Assembly (NCBI GenBank): GCA_021781095.1
Contig: JAJXXM010000199.1
Coordinates: 1 to 6,634, forward strand
Direction: 5' to 3'
Length of the DNA: 6,634 nt
From: a bacterium
GTDB taxonomy: Bacteria > Eremiobacterota > Eremiobacteria > Baltobacterales > Baltobacteraceae
The notes beneath the pieces were generated by a model, which had not been told where the DNA came from, made no database searches, and was given only the letters and a program-made list of their open reading frames with translations. Numbering within the stretch: position 1 is the first letter of the stretch; each line of letters opens with the position of its first letter. A program made the position numbers and the translations under genes. Shown here piece after piece: positions 1 through 6,098 of this stretch.

Positions 1-1131
1 GGTGCCGCGACCCAGAGCAACGCGCACGGAACCGAGCCGACGCAGCAAGTCGCCGACGCGGCGTCGGCGCCTGCGAAACCGAGTAACGGAAGCACCGCGC
101 ACGCACCTGCGGCAGCGGCCCACGCACCGGCGCCCGCGCGGCCGGCGGAGCTCGATATCGCCGGACTCGAGGCGGCATTGCGCCTCGCGTCACCTGCGGT
201 GCGAAAACTCGCACGCGAGCACCGCATCGATATTCGCGCGTTACAGGGCAGCGGAACGAACGGACGCGTCACCGCGCACGACGTTCTCACCGCGGCCCAA
301 ATGGGCCCCGCGGCAGCGGTCGGACAAGCGATTGCAGTCGGCACGAATTTCGGAGCGACCGGCGCACCCACGATGCCGCCGACGCAGGCAAAACCGCCGG
401 CGAGCGGCACCTCGACCTACGGCGAGCCGATCCCCGGAACGACGATTCCGCTCAACCAAGCTCGGCGCATCATCGCGCAGCGTATGGTGGAGAGCAAGCA
501 CACCGCACCGCACGCGTGGTCGATGGTCGAAGTCGACGTCACCAATCTCTGGAAATGGCGCCAGCGCGAGAAAGATAAGTTCGACCACGAGACCGGCGGG
601 CTCAAGCTCACGATGCTCCCGTTCTTCATTCGCGCGGTCGTCGAATCGCTCGCCGCGTTCCCGTTGATGAACGCACGCTTCACCGACGAGGGCATCTACG
701 TCAATAAGGACGTGAACATCGGCATTGCGATCGGCCTTCCCACGAACCTGGTGGTTCCGGTCGTGAAGCACGCCGACCAACTCTCCATCAAAGGGCTCGC
801 GGTTGCATCGGCGCAGCTCATCGAGAAGGCTCGGAAAAATAAACTCGGTGTTGACGATCTCGCCGGCGGCACGTTTACCGTCAACAACAACGGTTCCAAC
901 GGCAGCATCGCCTCGGCGCCGATTATCAATGGCGGGCAAGCGGGCATCGTCACGATGGAAGCGATGGTCAAGCGCCCGGTGGTCACCGCCGACGATGCGA
1001 TCGCGATCCGGTCGATGATGAACGTCTGCCTCTCGCTCGACCATCGCGTCGTCGACGGCTACGTTGCGAGCGGCTTCCTCGCCGATCTCAAGCGTCGCCT
1101 CGAAGCGATGGGACCGACCGGCATTTTATAG
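1..1131 (+). CDS. 2-oxo acid dehydrogenase complex E2 component (dihydrolipoamide acyltransferase), 5'-truncated by window edge
   Basis: This is the acyltransferase core of a pyruvate- or branched-chain-type 2-oxo acid dehydrogenase complex. It moves an acyl group from lipoyl-lysine to CoA in the cytosol. The frame is open from base 1, so the N-terminal lipoyl domain lies outside the window; 376 residues are visible. Residues 1-55 are an Ala/Pro-rich flexible linker. Residues about 60-98 form the peripheral subunit-binding domain (LASPAVRKLAREH, then GTNGRVTAHDVL). Residues about 140-376 are the catalytic domain, with the acyltransferase motif DHRVVDG (His348, Asp352) near the end. The stretch before it (TMEAMVKRPVV, AIAIRSMMNVCLSLDHR) resembles branched-chain E2 proteins of the BfmBB/BkdB type more than classical AceF, but substrate specificity cannot be settled here. 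No E1 or E3 gene follows; if present they lie upstream. The stop TAG (1129-1131) overlaps the converging neighbour by 6 bases. Confidence 0.96.
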   Translation, partial: GAATQSNAHGTEPTQQVADAASAPAKPSNGSTAHAPAAAAHAPAPARPAELDIAGLEAALRLASPAVRKLAREHRIDIRALQGSGTNGRVTAHDVLTAAQMGPAAAVGQAIAVGTNFGATGAPTMPPTQAKPPASGTSTYGEPIPGTTIPLNQARRIIAQRMVESKHTAPHAWSMVEVDVTNLWKWRQREKDKFDHETGGLKLTMLPFFIRAVVESLAAFPLMNARFTDEGIYVNKDVNIGIAIGLPTNLVVPVVKHADQLSIKGLAVASAQLIEKARKNKLGVDDLAGGTFTVNNNGSNGSIASAPIINGGQAGIVTMEAMVKRPVVTADDAIAIRSMMNVCLSLDHRVVDGYVASGFLADLKRRLEAMGPTGIL

Positions 1132-1467
1132 CAGCTCGTCTCGGGTCTTGCCGAATTTGGCGGCGGTCTCACCGGCGTAAAAGCCGTACTGCCCCTTGAT
1201 ATGCTCCCAGCCGGGCTTTGGATCGTCGTAAATCCAGGCCACTCGTTCGGTGCGATCGTTGCCATCTTCGAAGTCGACGTAAAAGCATCGGCCCTTGTAG
1301 GGGCAGTGGTACTCGTGCGCGGTGGTCTTCAGAACGCGTCGCTCCACCGCGGCCGGATCGACGTACCAGTTGCCCTCGACCTTTTGGTATTGATCCACAC
1401 GCGCTTCCGCGATCGCCCGTCCGGAACGTGCGTCGCGGATCGTGAGGTTTTGTCTCGCCTGTGTCAT
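1126..1467 (-). CDS. DUF427 family protein
   Basis: A small soluble 113-residue protein of the DUF427 family, whose biochemical role is not established. Family marks visible are NWYVDP (33-38), HCPYKGRCFYVDF (54-66) and AWIYDDPKPGWEHIKGQYGF (77-96), with the expected single-domain length. There is no signal peptide or membrane segment. The ATG start (complement of 1465-1467) has a GGAG about 12 bases upstream, which is rather far. The gene lies 44 bases after the DUF4438 stop on the same strand, so the two are probably co-transcribed. Its TAA stop (complement of 1126-1128) lies inside the end of the converging E2 gene. The family call is firm from the motifs; no function is claimed. Confidence 0.9.
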   Translation of the reverse strand: MTQARQNLTIRDARSGRAIAEARVDQYQKVEGNWYVDPAAVERRVLKTTAHEYHCPYKGRCFYVDFEDGNDRTERVAWIYDDPKPGWEHIKGQYGFYAGETAAKFGKTRDELL

Positions 1468-1511
1468 GAATCGATACTACTCCGGCAGCCGCGAAAATAC
1501 TGTGAGCGAGC

Positions 1512-2387
1512 TTACGCCGCGCCCATCTTCGGGAAAATCGTCGCGAGATTGGCGTCGGCGTCGACGGCGACCTCAATCGCTCCGCTGCGCGAGGTCAGCA
1601 GCGTCGTCACGCCGGGGCCGTGCCCGGCGACGAACGAGCGACCGTGAACGACCGCGCCGATCGTGATCGATCCCTGTCGATAGATGCGCCCGAACGAGTT
1701 GTCGGCGTCCACGATGGCAACGAGATCGCCCAAGCGAAGATCGCGCAGGCCGTAGCGCTCGACCATTTCATCGTCGAAGCATTGGATGTCGTAATCTCCG
1801 CGCACCACCGTCGAACGTCCGAGCCCGCTCCCCATCACGGTGGCGGGAACGATCTTCGCGACGCGCGCGTGGACGCGCCCTTTCCGCACTTCGATGCCCC
1901 ATGCGTCGAGGAAGCCGGGATCGGCATTAAAGGCGCGGACCTCGGGCGCATCGAGTAAGCGCAGGCCAAGCCCGCAACTCCGCACTTGGACGGCATCGCC
2001 GATCGCCATCTTCTCCATGCTCTCCGGCTCGAAATCCGCGATGACGTGTTCGACGCCGCCGTGCGTTCCGGTGACGCGCCCGAGCGCGCCCTTCGCATCT
2101 CCGGAGAGTACGCGCACGCGATTACCAATGCAGGACATCGCGTTCAACGCGATATTGAGCCGATCGTCGTTGTTGCGCATGCTGACCGCCGGTTCGATAT
2201 GGTCGGCGAGAAAGGCGAACGCTCCGTCGCCGATGCGCACGTTGGGATTGATGCCGCCGACGCTGGGCAGCACGAAGGGATCGCCTTCCGCACTCACGTC
2301 GTAGATGCCCGAGTTGATGAGGGCGGGGGCGACGACCCCGGCAACGACGGTAACGACGAGCTCCTCGCGGTTGGTGCGCAATTTCAT
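1512..2387 (-). CDS. DUF4438 family protein
   Basis: A 291-residue soluble protein that I recognise as DUF4438-like from family memory; the function is unknown. Gly-rich, beta-rich blocks run the length of the protein: VLPSVGGINPNVRIGD (39-54), ADHIEPAVSMRN (61-72), GDAKGALGRVTGTHGG (96-111, resembling a KOW-type turn), VMGSGLGRSTVVRGDYDIQ (174-192), ADNSFGRIYRQGSITIG (218-234) and AGHGPGVTTLLT (244-255). There is no export signal or transmembrane helix. The start is well fixed: an in-frame stop (complement of 2406-2408) lies seven codons upstream and no other initiation codon intervenes. AAAGGA (complement of 2401-2406) is a Shine-Dalgarno candidate 13 bases from the ATG. The gene is divergent from queD and probably heads a two-gene unit with the DUF427 gene. 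The scattered conserved Asp, His and Gly residues could suit metal or phosphate binding, but that is only inference. Confidence 0.83.
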   Translation of the reverse strand: MKLRTNREELVVTVVAGVVAPALINSGIYDVSAEGDPFVLPSVGGINPNVRIGDGAFAFLADHIEPAVSMRNNDDRLNIALNAMSCIGNRVRVLSGDAKGALGRVTGTHGGVEHVIADFEPESMEKMAIGDAVQVRSCGLGLRLLDAPEVRAFNADPGFLDAWGIEVRKGRVHARVAKIVPATVMGSGLGRSTVVRGDYDIQCFDDEMVERYGLRDLRLGDLVAIVDADNSFGRIYRQGSITIGAVVHGRSFVAGHGPGVTTLLTSRSGAIEVAVDADANLATIFPKMGAA

Positions 2388-2444
2388 GGCTGGGGTCGAG
2401 TCCTTTCACGGCAATCAGGGTTCGGGAACGGAGGGCGCGAATGA
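2388..2444. promoter_or_regulatory. Divergent intergenic region between the DUF4438 gene and queD
   Basis: These 57 bases separate two divergent transcription units, so promoters for both are expected here or just inside the flanking genes. No convincing -35/-10 pair is visible. The region holds both ribosome binding sites (AAAGGA on the minus strand, GGAGG on the plus strand) and a perfect dyad, GTTC-GG-GAAC (2420-2429), ending just before the plus-strand Shine-Dalgarno. The dyad could be a small operator, but 4-base arms are too short to assert it. Confidence 0.4.
2430..2434 (+). promoter_or_regulatory. Shine-Dalgarno GGAGG that bears on the queD start
   Basis: GGAGG sits 10 bases before the GTG at 2445 and 25 bases before the in-frame ATG at 2460, so it favours the GTG start of queD. 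It is also 6 bases before an ATG at 2441, but that codon is in a different frame that encodes nothing recognisable. Confidence 0.55.
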
Positions 2445-2834
2445 GTGAGATCGACCGCCATGCCCGTTGTACAGATTCGCAAGCACTTCCGATTCGAAGC
2501 CGCGCACGCACTTCCCCACCATGCGGGCAAATGCGCGCGCATGCACGGGCATTCGTATCTCCTCGAGGTCGCGCTGCGGGGGCCGCTCCAAGAAGCCGGA
2601 GCGGCGACCGGCATGGTCGCCGATTTCGAGAGCATCACCTCGGTCGTCGGGCGCGAGATCGTCGATCGCCTCGACCACAGCACGCTCAATGAGTTCGTCG
2701 AGAACCCGACGGCGGAGAACGTTCTCCTCTGGATCCACAGCCGCATCGCACCCGCGTTACCCCAGCTCGACGAACTCGTCCTGTGGGAGACGCCGACGGC
2801 GTGCGCGGTGCTTCGCTGCGACGACCTACGATGA
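2445..2834 (+). CDS. queD: 6-carboxy-5,6,7,8-tetrahydropterin synthase QueD
   Basis: Converts 7,8-dihydroneopterin triphosphate to 6-carboxy-tetrahydropterin, the first committed step towards preQ0 and queuosine, in the cytosol. The 129-residue length is normal. Zinc ligands are His21 (in FEAAH) and His34/His36 (in MHGHSY). Cys30, four residues before the HGH, is the catalytic cysteine that distinguishes QueD from some other PTPS-fold enzymes. Asp77-His78 (LDHSTLNE) and Glu115 (WETPTACA) match the remaining catalytic and pterin-anchoring positions; NPTAEN (87-92) is also typical. GTG 2445 is chosen because GGAGG lies 10 bases upstream and an in-frame TGA immediately precedes it. ATG 2460 would give a protein starting MPVVQIRKHF, closer to the usual family N-terminus, and remains possible. 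The stop overlaps the queE start by 4 bases (ATGA), suggesting translational coupling. Confidence 0.94.
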   Translation: MRSTAMPVVQIRKHFRFEAAHALPHHAGKCARMHGHSYLLEVALRGPLQEAGAATGMVADFESITSVVGREIVDRLDHSTLNEFVENPTAENVLLWIHSRIAPALPQLDELVLWETPTACAVLRCDDLR

Positions 2835-3430
2835 ATCGAACCGCGCCGACACCCACGATTCACCTCACCGAGATCTTCTACACGCTCCAAGGGGAAGGCA
2901 CGTGGGCGGGAACGCCAGCCGTTTTCATTCGCCTCGCCGGCTGCAACCTCGCCTGCGATTTCTGCGACACCGATTACGCGCTGCGCTCCTCGGCGAACAT
3001 CGACGAGATCGTCGCGCGCGTGGACGAACTCGGCGGTGCGTGTCCGATGGTGGTTCTCACCGGCGGCGAACCGCTCGCCCAAAGCGCGACGCCGGCGCTC
3101 GTCGACGCGCTGCGCGCGGCGGGGCGGCGCGTTCACATCGAAAGTAACGGCACGATTTTCGTCGAGTTGCCGCGCGACGTCTGGCTCTGCGTCTCACCGA
3201 AGGAGCGCGTCGATCCGCGCATGGCGCGGCGCGCCGACGAAGTGAAGTTCATCGTCGATCGGCGCGTGCCCGAAGAGCACCTCGCGCTCTTCCCCGAGCA
3301 CCCAACGATTTTCTTACAGCCCGAGGGGAACAAACCGAACAACGTCGCGCTGGCGGTCGAGTATGCGCGTGCGCACCCCGCGCGGTTTCGGCTCTCGTTG
3401 CAGACCCACAAGTTTATCGGTATTCCGTAA
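2831..3430 (+). CDS. queE: 7-carboxy-7-deazaguanine synthase QueE (radical SAM)
   Basis: A radical SAM enzyme that rearranges 6-carboxy-tetrahydropterin, the QueD product, into 7-carboxy-7-deazaguanine using a 4Fe-4S cluster, SAM and Mg2+. The protein has 199 residues, slightly short but within the family range. The cluster motif is CNLACDFC (Cys38, Cys42, Cys45), the usual CxxxCxxC. Upstream is the family N-terminus EIFYTLQGEGTWAG (14-27). LTGGEP (76-81) is the SAM-binding GGE motif, and the C-terminus ends LSLQTHKFIGIP as in QueE proteins. ATG 2831 is chosen because it overlaps the queD stop and gives a normal N-terminus; no clear Shine-Dalgarno precedes it, in line with coupling to queD. 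The next pathway gene, queC, is not in the window. Confidence 0.95.
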   Translation: MNRTAPTPTIHLTEIFYTLQGEGTWAGTPAVFIRLAGCNLACDFCDTDYALRSSANIDEIVARVDELGGACPMVVLTGGEPLAQSATPALVDALRAAGRRVHIESNGTIFVELPRDVWLCVSPKERVDPRMARRADEVKFIVDRRVPEEHLALFPEHPTIFLQPEGNKPNNVALAVEYARAHPARFRLSLQTHKFIGIP

Positions 3431-3431
3431 C

Positions 3432-4037
3432 GTGCGCGTTCTCGCCGTCTGCGCGACGCAATTCGAACGGGCGCGCATATCGTTGCCCGATGCGGTGCGC
3501 ACCTTGGTCTGCGGAGTCGGCCCGGTCGAGGCAGCGGCGAGAACGGCGGCGGCTCTCGCAGGCGATCGTTACGATCTCGTCCTCAATCTCGGAATAGCCG
3601 GGGCATTCGAAGGGCGCTGCGCAATCGGCGACGCCTGCGTCGTCGCCACCGATTTTATCGAACTCGACCGCGAGAACGGCGAACCGCTACGCGTGCCACC
3701 GGGAGATCGCTTACACCATCGGGCACAGAGCGACCCCGCGCTCGTCGAGATGCTCGCCGCCAACGGCATCGCCGAACGCACCGGCGTTACCGTATCGCGC
3801 GTCACGACCGAGGCGCGCACCTGCGAGCGACTCTCCGCACTTGGAGCGGAGATCGAGAGCATGGAGGGTTTCGCCATCTTACGCGCCGCCACACTCGCGC
3901 GCGTTCGCGCATTAGAAATGCGTGGCATCTCGAACTTCGTCGGCCCGCGAGCCGCCGAACCGTGGAAGACCGAGGCGGCGTTTGCAGCGCTCGCCGATGC
4001 CGTACACCGCCTTTTTACCGCCGTGGAGCCGACGTGA
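3432..4037 (+). CDS. mqnB: Futalosine hydrolase MqnB
   Basis: A nucleosidase of the purine nucleoside phosphorylase/MTAN fold. It removes hypoxanthine from futalosine to give dehypoxanthine futalosine in the futalosine route to menaquinone. The protein has 201 residues. Visible family features are the N-terminal strand VRVLAVCAT (1-9), CGVGPVEAAART (27-38), LVLNLGIAGAF (49-59), the substrate-binding ESMEG (142-146) and RGISNFVGPR (164-173) followed by W178. GTG 3432 is chosen because it begins one base after the queE stop and places the first beta strand at the N-terminus; the longer reading would overlap queE by 68 bases and adds unrelated residues. No Shine-Dalgarno is visible, so reinitiation after queE is likely. 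A 5'-methylthioadenosine nucleosidase would be the alternative from the fold alone, but the adjacent overlapping mqnD argues strongly for MqnB. Confidence 0.9.
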   Translation: MRVLAVCATQFERARISLPDAVRTLVCGVGPVEAAARTAAALAGDRYDLVLNLGIAGAFEGRCAIGDACVVATDFIELDRENGEPLRVPPGDRLHHRAQSDPALVEMLAANGIAERTGVTVSRVTTEARTCERLSALGAEIESMEGFAILRAATLARVRALEMRGISNFVGPRAAEPWKTEAAFAALADAVHRLFTAVEPT

Positions 4038-4873
4038 ACGAACCGATCGAACTCGCATACTCGCCCTGCCCCAACGATACCTACATTTTCGCCGCACTCA
4101 CCAACGGGTTGCTCGCCGAAGCACCGCCCGTGCGCGTCGCTTACCTCGATATCGACGAACTCAACGACTCCGCGGCGCGCGCGCGCTACCCGCTTACGAA
4201 AGTCAGCTACGGCGCAATCCCCTATCTCACGCGCGACTACACCATCTTGCGTTCGGGAGGAGCGCTCGGCCGCGGCTGCGGCCCGCTCGTCGTCGCGCGC
4301 CCGGAGCGCGTAAGAACCTGGGAGGCGCTCGACGATCCGATCGTCGCGATTCCCGGCGAGCGAACGACCGCTTTTCTGCTGCTGCAACTCGCACTCGGGA
4401 GGCGCCCCCGCACGCGCATCATGCGCTTCGATCGCATCGTCGATGCGGTGGCGAGCGGTGAAGTCGACGCCGGCCTCATCATTCACGAATCGCGCTTTAC
4501 CTATCAGCGCTTCGGGCTCCATCAATTGCTCGATCTCGGCGCCTGGTGGGAGAGCGCGACGGGGCGGCCGATTCCACTTGGTGCGATTCTCGCCCGGCGC
4601 GACCTCGAGCCGGAACGCGCTCGCGCCGTCGATGCGGCGGTTCGCAGCAGCCTTGCGTTCGCCCGCAGCGACGAGAACGCGATTATGCCCTACGTCCGCG
4701 AACACGCATTCGAGATGGACGATGCCGTGATGCGCGCGCACATCGCCCTCTACGTCAACGACTACAGCTTCGATCTCGGCGACGAAGGAATCGCCGCGGT
4801 CGACGCTCTTTTCGAGCGCGGCCGCAACGCAGGCATCCTCCCCACCGACGCGAAGGCTGCATTCGTACTATGA
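4034..4873 (+). CDS. mqnD: 1,4-dihydroxy-6-naphthoate synthase MqnD
   Basis: Converts cyclic dehypoxanthine futalosine to 1,4-dihydroxy-6-naphthoate, the naphthoquinone precursor of menaquinone in the futalosine pathway. The protein has 279 residues, the usual length, and a periplasmic-binding-protein-like fold. It lacks a signal peptide and is cytosolic. Diagnostic motifs are the N-terminal YSPCPNDTYIF (9-19), KVSYGAIPYL (56-65), the Gly-rich GRGCGPLVV (79-87), and LIIHESRFTYQ (148-158). In the last, His151 corresponds to the proposed catalytic histidine of the family. GLHQLLDLGAWWE and TGRPIPLG follow. The GTG start at 4034 overlaps the mqnB stop by 4 bases (GTGA), and a GGAG lies 5 bases upstream, so the start is well supported. 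The stop overlaps the namZ start by 4 bases. Confidence 0.95.
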   Translation: MNEPIELAYSPCPNDTYIFAALTNGLLAEAPPVRVAYLDIDELNDSAARARYPLTKVSYGAIPYLTRDYTILRSGGALGRGCGPLVVARPERVRTWEALDDPIVAIPGERTTAFLLLQLALGRRPRTRIMRFDRIVDAVASGEVDAGLIIHESRFTYQRFGLHQLLDLGAWWESATGRPIPLGAILARRDLEPERARAVDAAVRSSLAFARSDENAIMPYVREHAFEMDDAVMRAHIALYVNDYSFDLGDEGIAAVDALFERGRNAGILPTDAKAAFVL

Positions 4874-6093
4874 AATTCGGAGAGATCGCGCGCAGCCTCG
4901 CATCGCTCGCACTCTTGCTCGCAGTTACCGGCTTCGGCGCGATCCCTCGCGCGAAGGTCGTTCTCGGCGACGAAGTCTTCTTGCGCTCGACCTGGCACGA
5001 TCTGCACGGCCGTTGCGTCGGCGTCGTCACCAACCAAACCGGCGTTACCTCGCAACTCGTCAATATCGTCGATGCCATTCGCGCGAATCCCCATATTTGC
5101 ATCAAGGCGATCTACTCGCCCGAACACGGCCTGCGCGGCGACCAGCTCGCGGGGCATTTCGTTTCGTCCTATCGCGATCCGCGCACCGGGCTCCCCGTCT
5201 ATAGCCTCTACGGGCCGCAACGCATGCCGACGGCGGCGATGCTGCGCGGCGTCGACGTGCTGTTGTTCGACATTCAAGACGTCGGCGACCGTGCGTATAC
5301 GTATATATCGACGATGGCCGAGGTCATGCGCGCGGCCGCCCGTTATCACAAAAGCGTCTGGGTGCTCGACCGCCCGAATCCGATCGGCGGAGAGACCGTC
5401 GAAGGCCCCGTCCTCGATCCGCACTTCCGTTCGTTCATCGGGCTCTATCCGATCGCGATGCGTCACGGCATGACGATCGGCGAGCTCGCCGAGATGTTCA
5501 ACAACGCGTTCGGGATCCACGCGCATCTGCGCGTCGTCAAGATGATCGGCTGGCACCGTTCGATGCTCTGGAATCAGACCGGCTTGCGTTGGGTCGAGAG
5601 CTCGCCGAATATCCCCACCTGGCAGACGACGCTCGTCTACCCCTGCACCGGACTCATCGACAACGGCGGCATCAATAATGGCGTCGGCACCGCAAAGCCG
5701 TTTTTCTATGCGGGATATCTCGGCATGCCCGCGTATGCCTATGCGAGCGCGCTCAACGCGGCGCACCTTCCCGGCGTTTATTTTCGCCCGGCGGCATGGT
5801 CGCCATTTTTCGGTTTTTGGCGCGGCCGCGAACTGAGCGGGGTCGAGCTCTACGTCACCCATCCCCACCACTTTCGCAGCGTCGAAACGGCGGTATCGTT
5901 GCTCGTCGCCGGGCATCGCCTGATGCCGCGGTTGCGCATCAACGCGCGCGGGATGGATAACGATTGGGGCACCGACGCGGTTCGGCTCGGGCTCGAACGC
6001 GGAGAGAGTGCCGCGCAGATCATCAATAGCTGGCAGCCCGCGCTCGCCCGATTCATGAAACTGCGCGCGAAGTACTTACTCTACCCGAACTAA
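4870..6093 (+). CDS. namZ: NamZ-like exo-beta-N-acetylmuramidase (DUF1343, GH171), secreted
   Basis: A predicted exo-beta-N-acetylmuramidase that releases terminal MurNAc from peptidoglycan fragments outside the cytoplasm. The protein has 407 residues. Residues 1-28 look like a Sec signal peptide: Arg8, hydrophobic LASLALLLAVTGFG, then AIPRA. There is no lipobox cysteine, so it is probably not a lipoprotein. Family blocks are GVVTNQTGVTSQ (51-62), YSPEHGLRG (82-90, with conserved Glu85), TGLPVYSLYG (106-115), LLFDIQDVGDRAYTYIST (131-148), LDRPNPIGGETVEGPVL (166-182) and MRHGMTIGELAEMFN (197-211). One block is unusual: the canonical EGTN-x-S-x-GRGT reads DNGGINNGVGT (264-274) here. ATG 4870 overlaps the mqnD stop and begins exactly at the signal peptide; GAAGG lies 13 bases upstream. 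It is the last gene of the operon and is followed within six bases by repeats. The family call is firm; activity is inferred. Confidence 0.9.
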   Translation: MKFGEIARSLASLALLLAVTGFGAIPRAKVVLGDEVFLRSTWHDLHGRCVGVVTNQTGVTSQLVNIVDAIRANPHICIKAIYSPEHGLRGDQLAGHFVSSYRDPRTGLPVYSLYGPQRMPTAAMLRGVDVLLFDIQDVGDRAYTYISTMAEVMRAAARYHKSVWVLDRPNPIGGETVEGPVLDPHFRSFIGLYPIAMRHGMTIGELAEMFNNAFGIHAHLRVVKMIGWHRSMLWNQTGLRWVESSPNIPTWQTTLVYPCTGLIDNGGINNGVGTAKPFFYAGYLGMPAYAYASALNAAHLPGVYFRPAAWSPFFGFWRGRELSGVELYVTHPHHFRSVETAVSLLVAGHRLMPRLRINARGMDNDWGTDAVRLGLERGESAAQIINSWQPALARFMKLRAKYLLYPN

Positions 6094-6098
6094 CCAAT

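Noticed and set aside
241..1044. 267-residue minus-strand open frame opposite the E2 gene
   Set aside because: The plus strand carries the E2 subunit-binding and catalytic domains, and the antisense frame is Arg/Asp-rich noise.
2388..2444. preQ1 riboswitch upstream of queD
   Set aside because: The 57-base gap lacks a recognisable preQ1 aptamer: there is only a 4-base-arm dyad and no A-rich tail pairing into a pseudoknot.
2441..2692. 83-residue plus-strand frame from ATG 2441 with an ideally spaced Shine-Dalgarno
   Set aside because: It overlaps queD in another frame and gives an Arg/Ser/Pro-rich peptide without any motif. It is kept only as a note on start-site ambiguity.
3569..4741. 390-residue minus-strand open frame opposite mqnB and mqnD
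   Set aside because: It is a shadow of GC-rich codon use: the plus-strand genes have clear family motifs, and the antisense protein is compositionally odd without recognisable domains.
4762..5916. 384-residue minus-strand open frame opposite namZ
   Set aside because: Same reasoning: the NamZ motifs on the plus strand are unambiguous, and the antisense reading has no recognisable motif.
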